The notes below the pieces were generated by a model. That model was not told where the DNA came from. It ran no database searches and was given only the letters and a program-made list of their open reading frames with translations. The position numbers and the translations under genes are program-made. A DNA stretch of 46,260 nucleotides from NCBI GenBank assembly GCA_015654635.1, contig JAATGP010000080.1, positions 1-46,260 on the forward strand. Direction: 5' to 3'. This document shows, in pieces, positions 1-7,872 of this stretch (positions are counted from its first letter, which is position 1; the number at the start of each line of letters is the position of its first letter). The stretch comes from Alphaproteobacteria bacterium. GTDB lineage: Bacteria; Pseudomonadota; Alphaproteobacteria; Micropepsales; Micropepsaceae.

Positions 1-123
1 CGCATCGAGAATGCATTCTGCCGTCTCAAAGACTTCCGGCGTATCGCAACTCGCTATGACAGGCTCGCCAGGAACTACCACGCTTCCGTATGCCTCGTGG
101 CCGCCATCGTCTGGTGGATTTAA
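1..123 (+). CDS. IS5-family transposase, C-terminal fragment
   Basis: The reading frame open at the left edge encodes 40 residues ending in VAAIVWWI and a TAA stop. It contains RIENAFCRLKDFRRIATRYD, the Y-(2)-R-(3)-E-(6)-R type C-terminal signature of DDE transposases of the IS5 family, including the final catalytic Glu in RIENAF. The protein cuts and rejoins DNA at the IS ends. Only the C-terminus is present because the window begins inside the gene. The copy at the right edge differs at one residue in the shared segment (N for D after RY), so the two IS copies are near-identical but not fully so. Confidence 0.85.
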   Translation, partial: RIENAFCRLKDFRRIATRYDRLARNYHASVCLVAAIVWWI

Positions 124-136
124 TGAGTCTCGGCCC
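1..136 (+). mobile_element. IS5-family (IS427-like) element, 3' end only
   Basis: The first 136 bases are the terminal part of an insertion sequence whose other copy, in the opposite orientation, begins at 46041. The two copies match almost base for base over this stretch. The element ends in CTCGGCCC followed by TA at 137-138, and the right copy begins TA then GGGCCGAG, so the terminal repeat starts GGGCCGAG and the target is TA. TA targets are known for the IS427 subgroup of IS5. The rest of the element lies outside the window. Confidence 0.85.
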
Positions 137-311
137 TAATTTATAAATGAAATTATCGCCCCTCACTCATCTGAATATCAGATAGGGCTATCTGCTTTTA
201 ATACGTTTCGCGGGTGGCCGTCTGCGCATGCGCGCACAATCGTAGCGCGCGGATAAACGTACGAATGCAAGCGGTCTGGACCGTCGGCATTCACTGAACC
301 ACGACTACTCG

Positions 312-1256
312 TCAGTCTACGCACATTGGCTTCTGACGCGGCAGGAATGCGGTATCGCTCCTCTTCAGGCTGCGCGAATAGGCGCCTGCGACCGTGAGGA
401 AAGTGGAAAGCGCGCTGCAGGCATAGCCATCGCGGCGTCGGATGAAGATCGTCTGCACGTTGCAATCCTCGTCCGAGACGCGATGCACGCGCACATACTT
501 TTCTGAAAGCGCTTTAACAATGCCAAGCGGCAACATCGTAACACCGAGCCCGGCGCTGACACAGCCCATAATGTTTTCCAGCGTACCAAGTTCCATCACC
601 CGCCGGGCGATGATACCCTGCCGTGCTAGCACCGCCTCCAACCGACGTTGGTAGAGGCTGCCTTGCCCCAGCACAATCATTCGCGCATCTGAGGCCAGTT
701 CCTTGATATCCGCTATATGCGGTGCAGTGATGATCACAAGTTCCTCATCGAAAACGGTCTCGCTCACCAAGTCGCGATGCTCACCCAGATTACAGACAAA
801 GGCGCCGTCCAGCTGCCGCTCCAGAACCATGTCGGTAAGTGTAAGCGAATACTCCGTGCGAACCCGCACATCGACCTGGGGATAGCGGGCAAGATAGGAC
901 GACAACAAATTCGTCAAGTGCATAGCCGAGGTGGATTTTCTCATCCCGATCAGCAACTGCCCGGTGGGAACGCCGACATCGGTGATGGCACGCTTGGCGT
1001 TGCTGATCGCAGCTCTCACTTGGAAGGCATAAGGCAGCAGCCTTTCGCCGGCGACGGTGAGCTTCATGCCACTCGGCCTGCGCTCAAACAGCTGTACGCC
1101 TAACTCCGCTTCCAGCAGACGGACGCGCGCGGTAACATTGGATTGGACGGTATTAAGCTCCGTTGCGGCGCGATTGATGCCCTGGCATCGCGCCACCGCT
1201 TCGAAGGTTTTGAGGTCCTTGACGTCCAAGTTTCGTCCCCATGTTTCCGGTAACAT
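312..1256 (-). CDS. LysR-family transcriptional regulator
   Basis: This 314-residue protein has an N-terminal winged helix-turn-helix (about residues 8-67, with INRAATELNTVQSNVTARVR as recognition region) and a periplasmic-binding-protein-like effector domain (about 95-290), the usual LysR architecture and length. The effector domain (GQLLIGMRKSTSAMHL, LDGAFVCNLGEH, EELVIITAP) resembles the GltR/YofA-like subgroup, whose ligands are mostly unknown. The frame is open further upstream to 1454, but that extension is not LysR-like. I chose ATG at 1256; a TTG about 30 bases further in (before DVKDLKTFEAV) with GGGGA upstream is an alternative. It is not divergent from a target gene; the next gene upstream is on the same strand about 400 bases away, so its regulon cannot be read from context. 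Confidence 0.85.
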   Translation of the reverse strand: MLPETWGRNLDVKDLKTFEAVARCQGINRAATELNTVQSNVTARVRLLEAELGVQLFERRPSGMKLTVAGERLLPYAFQVRAAISNAKRAITDVGVPTGQLLIGMRKSTSAMHLTNLLSSYLARYPQVDVRVRTEYSLTLTDMVLERQLDGAFVCNLGEHRDLVSETVFDEELVIITAPHIADIKELASDARMIVLGQGSLYQRRLEAVLARQGIIARRVMELGTLENIMGCVSAGLGVTMLPLGIVKALSEKYVRVHRVSDEDCNVQTIFIRRRDGYACSALSTFLTVAGAYSRSLKRSDTAFLPRQKPMCVD

Positions 1257-1652
1257 TGCGCTGGGCCGATACAAATACGTCCGGTGCCGTTTTAAAAGAA
1301 AAATGGGGCTATACTTTAGTATTGGGTGCCCCGCAAAAAAGTTGCCATTAAAATTGTGGGGTGCACATACACTCCGCCGATCCAAGATGGGCGACCCCGC
1401 GATTAGCGCGGAAAACCGTGTTATTGGGTCTACAACGCCTAATACTGCCCGCAACTTGGACTGGTGGTATCGTTATCAACAGAACGTGCACTGAGTGCTG
1501 CATTTTTACAGCATAACATAAGAAAAACGTACGCCGTTGCTACGGGATGCCAAGCGCTCACCGCCATCGGCCGCGCCTCTGGCAAAGGGCGCCCGGTACA
1601 CTATGGGTACCCCGCCAAAAATCCCCGCCGGATTGGAACAGTGCGGAACGGC
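1257..1652. other. intergenic region upstream of the LysR gene
   Basis: No convincing gene in these 396 bases. The part next to the LysR gene (about 1280-1450) is AT-richer than its surroundings and has an imperfect inverted repeat, GGTGCCCCGC near 1325 against GTGGGGTGCAC near 1357, a plausible LysR autoregulatory region. The stretch holds the downstream end of the aminotransferase transcript; no U-rich terminator was recognised. Confidence 0.4.
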
Positions 1653-2894
1653 TCAAGCCATCGCTTTTAACGCCACAATCAGGCCGTCCACTTCGGCTTC
1701 GCTGGTGAACAGTGCCGGGGTCACGCGCACGCAGGCGCCGTTTGCTGCACCGGAGCGCTCCACGGTGAAGATGTTGAACCGTTTCAACAGTTCCTGGGCG
1801 ATGGCGCGGTTCTCCGCCAGGCTTGTCTTCCCGGTCAGCCGGAATGAGGTGATGCCACAGGTCAGGCGCGGGTCGCTGGGAGTCAATACTTCCAAACCGG
1901 AATGTCCCCGCAGCGCCTCCGCCCAGCGGTCGCGCAACGCCCGCAGCCGTGCTTCCTTCGCCGCCGCACCGATCTCATGGTGGAAGGACAGAGCCTCGGC
2001 AACACTCAGCATCGCGGCGAAATTCGTCGTGCCGGTATGGACGCGGTGGTCGATGCCTTCGCCGCTTTCGCCGGGATAGAGGCCAATGGCATCGAGCCGC
2101 GCGCGGCGAATATAGCTGATACCGACACCGAGCGGCGCGCCAATCCATTTGTGGCACGTCAGCCCCACGAAATCGGCGCCGAGATCATCGAGCTTGAAAT
2201 CGAGCTGGCCCCAAGAATGCGCCGCGTCAACAATCGCGTCCACGCCACGGCCGCGCGCCATCGCCACGATGTCTTTGACCGGCAGTACCAGCCCGGTGCG
2301 ATGGCTGACATGGGTCAGAAGCATCAGACGAATAGCCGGATTGGCCTTCAAAGCCACCTCATAGGCATCGATGAGGGACTGGTGTGTGGCCGGCTCCGGC
2401 AGCGCAATCGACGTGAGTTTAACGCCGCAACGCTGTTCCAAGCCGTGAAAAGCGCTTTGCATGCTGTCGTAATCGAGATCGGCAATGAGAACGCCATCGC
2501 CCGGCTTCAGGCGATCATAGCCCGCGATCAGAATCTGCAAGGATTCGGTCGCACCGCGGGTAAAAACGATCTCGTCTGGCGCAACACCCAGGGCTGTGGC
2601 TGCGGCGGTGCGCACCGCCATCAAGTCGGGACCAACGTCCCGCCGGGCGTAATAGGAACCATACCGGTTGACCTTGTCGAGGTGGCGTTGATAGGCGGCG
2701 AATACCGGCCGGGCCATGGTGCCAAAATTGCCGTTTTCAAGCTGGATGACATCGCGCGAGACGTCGTATTGGGCGGCAACGGCATGCCAATCCGGCTTGG
2801 TGTTTTGCGGTGAGGCGTTTGCACTGCCCGTCGTCAGACCAGCACCGGTAGTCATCACAGCGGCAAGAATATCACGACGGCTGAAGCAAGGCAT
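1653..2894 (-). CDS. Tat-exported PLP-dependent aminotransferase class V-fold enzyme (PvdN-like)
   Basis: This 413-residue protein is a fold-type I PLP enzyme of the class V aminotransferase/isopenicillin N epimerase/cysteine desulfurase superfamily. Visible motifs are TRGATESLQ (phosphate binding), VDAAHSWGQLDF (Asp223 to the pyridine N, His226) and LTCHKWIGAPLG with the Schiff-base Lys249. The N-terminus reads SRRDILAAVMTTGAG and then ANA, a twin-arginine signal with a signal-peptidase site, so a folded, cofactor-loaded enzyme should be exported to the periplasm. ATG at 2894 is preceded by AGGAAAG; the frame extends upstream without protein-like sequence. It lies 83 bases downstream of a TonB receptor on the same strand. 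PvdN of pyoverdine maturation in Pseudomonas is a known periplasmic Tat-exported enzyme of this superfamily; the equivalence here is inferred and the substrate is unknown. Confidence 0.8.
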   Translation of the reverse strand: MPCFSRRDILAAVMTTGAGLTTGSANASPQNTKPDWHAVAAQYDVSRDVIQLENGNFGTMARPVFAAYQRHLDKVNRYGSYYARRDVGPDLMAVRTAAATALGVAPDEIVFTRGATESLQILIAGYDRLKPGDGVLIADLDYDSMQSAFHGLEQRCGVKLTSIALPEPATHQSLIDAYEVALKANPAIRLMLLTHVSHRTGLVLPVKDIVAMARGRGVDAIVDAAHSWGQLDFKLDDLGADFVGLTCHKWIGAPLGVGISYIRRARLDAIGLYPGESGEGIDHRVHTGTTNFAAMLSVAEALSFHHEIGAAAKEARLRALRDRWAEALRGHSGLEVLTPSDPRLTCGITSFRLTGKTSLAENRAIAQELLKRFNIFTVERSGAANGACVRVTPALFTSEAEVDGLIVALKAMA

Positions 2895-2977
2895 GGCCGG
2901 TTCTTTCCTGGATTTCGATGGGAGAGAGATACGTCGAACGGAAAAGGGGCGGCGTGATTGGCGCCACCCCTGACTGA

Positions 2978-5389
2978 CTAGAGCTTCACGTCGTAGCGCA
3001 AATAGTAATTGCCACCATTGGTGTCGTAGGGCGCATCGCGCGAGTAATCGATGCCGCGACTCGCCTGATAGACCGCCTTCTCGGGATAGAAGTTGCCGAC
3101 ATTTTCCGCGCCGAGACGAACCGACATCTTTTCGTTGATTTGATAGGTCACGGCCACATCGACGAAGGCTAAGCCGCCGAAGTGCTGGAAGATGTCGCCG
3201 GTGGTATTGCCGGAGGAGTCCGTCCACGGACCGTAATAGCGCACGCGGCTCAAGAGGGAGAACGCGCCGATATCGTAAGTCGCCGTTGCAGAAATATTCT
3301 GCTGCGGCACGCCCTGCTCATAGATGATCTTCTGGCTGTAATTGGCAGCGGCCGCCAATGAACCGGATGTCACTTTGGTGCTGGTGTAGCTATAGGCGCC
3401 AGTCACCGTGAACTGGCCGCCGGAAAGCTCGTGGGCATAACTGCCGACGAAATCGACGCCGCGCGTCATGGTGTTGAAGTCGTTGGTGAAGAAGTTGACC
3501 GACGTGAAGCTCGCCGCGCCCGGTACGTTTTCGGCAATGAGTTGAGCGCGAATGGTTGGTGTCACGCTGAAAGTCTGCGAGATGGAGAAGCGCTTGCTGA
3601 CATCGGTTTTGTAGGCATCGATCGAACCGGAGAAGCCGTAATCCGTTTGCCAGGCAAGGCCCATCGTGGCCGTCTTGGACTCTTCGGGCTTGAGTGGCTT
3701 GGCGCCAAAAAATTGCGCCACCGGGTTCAGTGGCGACAGGCGGCCATTGGTGAACACCTGCAGCGTCACCGTATCGAGGCCTTGGCTGGTGCTGGTCGCA
3801 TTGATCTGGCCCGGCGTGGGCGCCTTGAACCCCGTTGAATAAGAGCCGCGGAAAGCGAGGCCCTCGATCAGTTCATAACGCGTGCCGAATTTGTAGTTAA
3901 AGGTATTGCCGAAATCGCTGTAACTTTCGTCGCGCAGTGCCACTTCGAGTTGCCATGCCTTCGTGACCGGCGCCTGCAGGTCGATGTAACCGGCGTAGCT
4001 CGTCTGAGTCCAGCTTCCGGCCTGGGTGTCGGCAAAACCGGGAAAACCGTTGGAAGCGGCCGCAAGGCCCGCCGTTACGCCTGGACCTGCTTCGTAAGAC
4101 GCTTTGTCACCGGCTTTGATCTGGAAGGTTTCGGCACGGTATTCGCTGCCGAAGGCGACGTTCAAGGCGTCGGCCAAGAACGGCAAATGCCAGCGATAGA
4201 CGGCGTCGCCATTGAGGTCGATTTCCGATTCGATCATGTGGCCGAGATTGAAGTCCGTGGGGCTGTCCGGGCCGAGCGAAGCGTTGATCGAATTGTTGAG
4301 GAAAAAGCGACTGTTGTTGACGCCATAGCTGGCGCTGATATCCCAGGTGAAATCGTCGGAGCCCTTATGACGGACACCGGCTGCCATTTGCGAGTCGAGC
4401 GCGTTCACGCCTTCCACGGGAGTAAAACCGGTGGGGTAGATTCTGCGCAGATCAAAACCCGGAAAGACAGGCGTAATTGCGTACGCCGCGGCGGTCGCAT
4501 CGGGATTGCGCCAATTGATGTCGGAGATCTGGCGGGCCGCAGCGAGCGTGCCGAAAGCATAGGCTTCGACATAAGCGTTCAGCCCCATGCTGGCGTCAAG
4601 TGCCGCCTTGACACCCTGCTGGTCGGGGTTGCCCCAGCGCTGCACAGGATCGGGGACCGTGAGATCCGGGTGGGCCGCCTGGAACGCTATCGCATCGGCG
4701 CGCTGATGCGTTCGGGAGGTCTCGTTGGCTTTCTGATATTCGACCGTCAGCACGACATGGCCGTCATTGGGAAGCGCGATACCGCCGTGCGCACCCAACT
4801 GCAGCGTCAGACCATCGCCGTAATAGTACTGCGAACTCTGGCCATAGGCCGCAATGCCAGTGTCTTGGCTGAGGAGGATGTTGACCACGCCGGCAATGGC
4901 ATCCGAGCCGTATTGGGCCGAGGCGCCATCACGCAAAAGCTCGATATGGCCGGTGGCGAATGAAGAAATTTGCGCCAGATCCGTCGCTTGCGCGCCATTG
5001 CTGCCGAGAAAGGCGGAACGATGAAACCGTTTGCCATTGACCAGAACCAAAGTCATGTCCGGCGACAGATTGTCTAGCGTAGCCGGGCGGATGAATTCCA
5101 AACCATCGGACGCCGGAAGGCGCTTGACGTCGAAGGACGGCACCAAAGTGGCAAGTGCCTCATCGATGTTGTTCGTGACCGTCGAATGAACAATCTCCGC
5201 CGAGAACAGATCGACGGACGACAAGGCCGTAAACTGGGTCTGCTGTGTTTCGCGGGTACCGGTGACGATGACTTCTTCGGTTTCCGCGGGTGCCGCCTGG
5301 GCGGCACTGGAAAAAGCGAGAGTGATCAGCGATGCGCCCAAAAGCGCGCGCTGCCTGTTACGAAAACTGCACAAACGATGACTGTTCAT
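2978..5389 (-). CDS. TonB-dependent outer-membrane receptor
   Basis: This 803-residue protein has a Sec signal peptide (ALLGASLITLAFSSAAQA), a TonB box-like EEVIVTGTR right after it, a plug domain (LATLVPSFDVKR, DMTLVLVNGKR, VELLRDGASAQYGSDAIAGVVNI-type segment) and a long beta-barrel ending in an aromatic-rich, final-strand sequence (YYLRYDVKL). It takes up a bulky ligand across the outer membrane using TonB/ExbBD energy. The ATG at 5389 has GAGGGG seven bases upstream and is preferred over an in-frame codon 21 bases earlier. The plug is of the colicin I receptor/vitamin B12 class common in sphingomonads and Caulobacterales. The ligand is not evident. It is followed by the Tat-exported PLP enzyme, probably in one operon, which suggests a ligand modified in the periplasm. 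Confidence 0.92.
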   Translation of the reverse strand: MNSHRLCSFRNRQRALLGASLITLAFSSAAQAAPAETEEVIVTGTRETQQTQFTALSSVDLFSAEIVHSTVTNNIDEALATLVPSFDVKRLPASDGLEFIRPATLDNLSPDMTLVLVNGKRFHRSAFLGSNGAQATDLAQISSFATGHIELLRDGASAQYGSDAIAGVVNILLSQDTGIAAYGQSSQYYYGDGLTLQLGAHGGIALPNDGHVVLTVEYQKANETSRTHQRADAIAFQAAHPDLTVPDPVQRWGNPDQQGVKAALDASMGLNAYVEAYAFGTLAAARQISDINWRNPDATAAAYAITPVFPGFDLRRIYPTGFTPVEGVNALDSQMAAGVRHKGSDDFTWDISASYGVNNSRFFLNNSINASLGPDSPTDFNLGHMIESEIDLNGDAVYRWHLPFLADALNVAFGSEYRAETFQIKAGDKASYEAGPGVTAGLAAASNGFPGFADTQAGSWTQTSYAGYIDLQAPVTKAWQLEVALRDESYSDFGNTFNYKFGTRYELIEGLAFRGSYSTGFKAPTPGQINATSTSQGLDTVTLQVFTNGRLSPLNPVAQFFGAKPLKPEESKTATMGLAWQTDYGFSGSIDAYKTDVSKRFSISQTFSVTPTIRAQLIAENVPGAASFTSVNFFTNDFNTMTRGVDFVGSYAHELSGGQFTVTGAYSYTSTKVTSGSLAAAANYSQKIIYEQGVPQQNISATATYDIGAFSLLSRVRYYGPWTDSSGNTTGDIFQHFGGLAFVDVAVTYQINEKMSVRLGAENVGNFYPEKAVYQASRGIDYSRDAPYDTNGGNYYLRYDVKL

Positions 5390-5915
5390 AAGTACCCCTC
5401 GATATGACACGAGAGGTGCATCTTCCGCTTGGGCAAGACGCGTACTTAATGGATGCGTGAATTATCCGACTCAATATCATGTCGTTACGGCGGCAATTAC
5501 GACCGTACGGAGAAGTGTGGACTTAAGCTGTCCGACGGTTGCAAAATTCTTTCAAAAACGAGAACGGATTGAGCCGCTCTCGGATAGGTGACGGACACTG
5601 CAATGCGCGTCGCGTGAGCTTCGCCGAGCATTTCAACCAGCGTTTCGCAGTTCTGCCGATACGCCCCGGCGATTCTGGTCTGGGTGAGAAAGCAACAGGA
5701 GAAGGGGCCTCTGATCGCGATCAAAACCACCCAGACTGGCACAATGGAATCGCGCGCAGCTTTACGCAAAGAACTCTACGCACGGAGTTCTTGGTAACGC
5801 CGGAGCAACACACTACACGCGAGGCTGACCGATGGTTCGAGACGCGACGCCCGGCCGGTGAGCGGGGATATGACGGGAAGTGGGCGCGCTATCGCGGTTT
5901 TTCCTCAAGATCGTT
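5390..5915. other. intergenic region upstream of the TonB receptor, with an inverted repeat
   Basis: No convincing gene in about 525 bases. A perfect 8-bp inverted repeat with an 8-base spacer lies at 5769-5792 (AAGAACTC, then GAGTTCTT) and could be an operator or a hairpin. It is about 380 bases from the receptor start. I saw no recognisable Fur box close to the receptor start. Confidence 0.35.
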
Positions 5916-6272
5916 TTATCCGAGGGCTCGCGAAACCGCCTCCGGCTCCCGCTCGATAACGCGCAAGTAAGCGATCAGCGCTGTATCCGGGCGCACATTG
6001 CGGCCCTGCTCAATATCCCGCAGGCGGCCGTAATTGATGCGATAGCGCTTCGCGAATTCCTGCTGGGTCAAAGAAAGCTTGGCACGCGCTCGCTTGGCGA
6101 TCTGCGCCGCCGTCAGCCGGTCAATTTCCTCATCGGTCAGCGGAGGGTTATCGGGGTCAGCCATCGCAACGGTGGTGATCTGTTCTTCGGTCTGCGCGTC
6201 GACAGCGCGTTCTTCTTTCGACGTAAGCCGAGGCAGATTGGCGGGATCGAGCCGAAATTTAACGGGTGCCAT
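5916..6272 (-). CDS. XRE-type helix-turn-helix antitoxin partner of BrnT
   Basis: This 118-residue protein has a disordered acidic N-terminal half and a C-terminal XRE helix-turn-helix (about residues 62-112; SLTQQEFAKRYRINYGRLRDIEQGR). It starts at ATG 6272, inside the end of the upstream BrnT-type toxin gene (14-base overlap), the tight coupling expected of a toxin-antitoxin operon. It would bind the toxin through its N-terminal region and repress the promoter through the helix-turn-helix. The classical BrnA antitoxin is ribbon-helix-helix, so this is the variant in which BrnT is paired with an XRE-like antitoxin. The twin palindromes at 6550-6596 are its probable operators. With the toxin frame broken, it may now be an orphan antitoxin. 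Confidence 0.75.
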   Translation of the reverse strand: MAPVKFRLDPANLPRLTSKEERAVDAQTEEQITTVAMADPDNPPLTDEEIDRLTAAQIAKRARAKLSLTQQEFAKRYRINYGRLRDIEQGRNVRPDTALIAYLRVIEREPEAVSRALG

Positions 6273-6539
6273 AGATTCTGTCCTCCTTGGCATTGGTGCG
6301 CCGGGCCGAACTCAGGCGGCAAGCCTCGCCGGTCATCACGAACACGGCGACGTAAAGTTTACCCTCGATACGCCCGATGGCCTTGAAGCGGTCTTCGTTG
6401 TCCTCCGGGGGAAGCTGGCAATCACCGTGACATTGGGATCGAGGAAAATGCGGGTGGCGAACGGAAACGGAACCTTGTGTTTGGCAAGATTTGCTTCCGC
6501 CTTGGCCTCATCCCACTCGAAATCCGTAGGCGTCTTCAT
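6259..6539 (-). pseudogene. brnT: BrnT-family toxin gene, frameshifted
   Basis: From ATG 6539 the frame encodes FEWDEAKAEANLAKHKVPF and ATRIFLDPNV, the N-terminal signature of BrnT ribonuclease toxins. After a run of five G (plus strand 6407-6411) the family sequence continues in the next frame as EDNEDRFKAIGRIEGKLY, then VAVFVMTGE and LSSARRTNAKEDRIYGTR, ending at TAA 6259-6261. One extra base in the homopolymer would restore a 94-residue protein of normal length. So either the toxin is inactivated by a one-base deletion or the assembly has a homopolymer error. The last codons overlap the antitoxin start. BrnT toxins cleave RNA when freed from antitoxin. Confidence 0.8.
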
Positions 6540-6549
6540 GGTTGAAATA

Positions 6550-6596
6550 TGCGGGACTTCCGCAGTTATGTCCATCGAAATTGCGGAACTTCCGCA
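6550..6596. promoter_or_regulatory. twin palindromic operators of the BrnT toxin-antitoxin operon
   Basis: Two copies of a 15-bp palindrome lie just upstream of the toxin start: TGCGGGACTTCCGCA at 6550-6564 (one mismatch in the arms) and TGCGGAACTTCCGCA at 6582-6596 (perfect around the central C). Their centres are 32 bp apart, about three helical turns, so two dimers would sit on the same DNA face. This is the layout expected for cooperative autorepression by the XRE antitoxin. Confidence 0.65.
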
Positions 6597-6712
6597 CTTC
6601 TATGCACCATGCCGGAAGCCGACGCGGCGGTTTGATTATGCCTATCCACACACGTTTATTGGACATCTGTTGGACAAAATACCGCGTAGTAAAGCCAACT
6701 TATTGAATAGCT

Positions 6713-6787
6713 TGGCGCTCCCAACCGGAATTGAACCGGTGTTTCAGCCTTGAGAGGGCCGCGTCCTAACCGCTAGACGATGGGAGC
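6713..6787 (-). tRNA. tRNA-Glu (anticodon CTC)
   Basis: The minus strand folds as a complete tRNA: acceptor stem GCTCCCA paired with TGGGAGC, D arm with GTCTAGCGGTTAGGAC, anticodon stem CGGCC/GGCTG enclosing the loop CTCTCAA (anticodon CTC), and T arm CCGGTTCAATTCCGG. The discriminator is G and CCA is encoded (6713-6715 on the complement). It decodes GAG. It stands alone between the toxin-antitoxin module and the periplasmic molybdopterin-fold gene, with no integrase or duplicated 3' end nearby. Confidence 0.95.
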
Positions 6788-6873
6788 AAGCGGAGGGGGA
6801 GGCTTATACGGGGCCAAGGCGGCAGGTTCAAGCGGCGATTCCGCCCACTTTTTATAGGCCGGACACGCGAAGC

Positions 6874-7359
6874 CTAACGGATTTCCAGCGTGACGACATG
6901 GTGAACTGTGCGGCCTGCATGCTTATCGCCCGGCACGACGAGCTGAGGCGCCTCCAAGGGCTTGCCGCCACAGTCGGTCGCCACCAACGGAGAGGCCCCG
7001 CCATAATTGGGATCGAACTCGCCAAAGGACAACGCCACCGCATAGCCGTCAGCGGCCGTTACCAGCACGCTAAGAGCCAGGGCGGCGTTCTTGCGGCCCT
7101 CCAGGACTGGCGCGGCACGGTCGATTAACGCAGACAAGGCCGGTCCTTGGCAATCCAGCACCACCGGACCGTGACCGCTCGTTTGGGTGACGGCAACGTG
7201 GGCCTGGGGCAGCGCGCGCAGTTCGGCAAGCGACAGGCTTTGCGGGTGGGCAACCTTCCCCATGATCGCGAGCCCGGGCTCCGCCGCCATGGCGACCGCC
7301 ATGAAAAGGAGAGCGGCAAGGCCGGTGGTCCAACCAAAGGCTGTTCCAAACTGCGCCAT
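6874..7359 (-). CDS. periplasmic protein with a sulfite-oxidase-like molybdopterin-binding fold
   Basis: This 161-residue protein has a signal peptide (GLAALLFMAVAMAAEPG) and then a compact domain (LSLAELRALPQAHV, LDCQGPALSALIDRA, VTAADGYAVALSFGEFDPNYGG) that matches small, stand-alone relatives of the oxidoreductase molybdopterin-binding (sulfite oxidase) fold. Such short versions usually lack the residues needed for a full molybdenum enzyme, so catalytic activity is doubtful. ATG 7359 is preceded by GGAGGG. It lies about 80 bases downstream of the JAMM gene on the same strand and may be part of that operon. Function unknown. Confidence 0.6.
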   Translation of the reverse strand: MAQFGTAFGWTTGLAALLFMAVAMAAEPGLAIMGKVAHPQSLSLAELRALPQAHVAVTQTSGHGPVVLDCQGPALSALIDRAAPVLEGRKNAALALSVLVTAADGYAVALSFGEFDPNYGGASPLVATDCGGKPLEAPQLVVPGDKHAGRTVHHVVTLEIR

Positions 7360-7440
7360 GATGCCCTCCCCCTTCAACAATCCTCGCTCAGCCATATCAT
7401 GGCGGCCTGCCACGGGCGAGTGATCGCCTCAGCAGGGACG

Positions 7441-7872
7441 TTATGGCCAAGCGTTTTTGATTGCGAGCGGTTGGAACCGCGGCCCTTGGAAGGCCGCCAG
7501 TGTATTGTTGACTCCGGTGGTAATGATAACCCAAACGAAGTCCTCTTCACAGCCATTGGCGCGGTCGCGAGGCGATGGCAGCGCTTTTCCTGTGGGATGG
7601 GAATGGTAGCAGCCGACCACCGCCCGCCCCGTCCCGCGCAAGCCCCGCAACAGGCAAAAATGCAAGGCCGGGTCAATCTCGAAGGCGGTTTCGGGTGCGG
7701 GCGAGAGATTGGCGCTAGGATGGAACGCGGTCACCATTACCCCCTGTCCGTTCCATACACCTTCCAAAAGGCCGCAGCACTCGGCGGGAAATGCCACGCG
7801 GGCTGCGGCCGAGAGCTGGTCACGCAGAGCGGCCGAGAGGATCAGCACGCCGTCACTTCGGGGCTTCGGCAT
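7441..7872 (-). CDS. JAMM/MPN+ metalloprotease-family protein (M67-like)
   Basis: This 143-residue protein carries the complete zinc motif of JAMM isopeptidases: Glu31 (AECCGLLEG), His90-Ser-His92, ten residues, then Asp103 (HSHPTGKALPSPRD), with the conserved Ser100. Bacterial stand-alone JAMM proteins remove or trim ubiquitin-like or sulfur-carrier C-termini, or act in cysteine metabolism; no sulfur carrier or E1-like gene is next to it here. An alternative start at 7896 adds eight residues; either start overlaps the end of the upstream gene (20 or 44 bases), which implies translational coupling. The upstream membrane protein and this gene next to rluD/rpoH look like a conserved alphaproteobacterial arrangement as far as I recall. 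The substrate is unknown. Confidence 0.8.
   Translation of the reverse strand: MPKPRSDGVLILSAALRDQLSAAARVAFPAECCGLLEGVWNGQGVMVTAFHPSANLSPAPETAFEIDPALHFCLLRGLRGTGRAVVGCYHSHPTGKALPSPRDRANGCEEDFVWVIITTGVNNTLAAFQGPRFQPLAIKNAWP

Noticed and set aside
1257..1454. N-terminal extension of the LysR gene
   Set aside because: The extra 66 residues do not resemble LysR proteins, which begin near the helix-turn-helix; ATG 1256 fits better.
2895..3227. N-terminal extension of the PLP enzyme
   Set aside because: Arg-rich low-information sequence read across the end of the TonB gene; the Tat signal begins at the ATG at 2894.
5497..5769. A 90-residue minus-strand frame upstream of the TonB receptor
   Set aside because: No ribosome-binding site, no domain and no coding bias that I can see.
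6713..6787. tRNA-Glu as the attachment site of an integrated element
   Set aside because: No integrase gene or repeated tRNA 3' end lies in the window.
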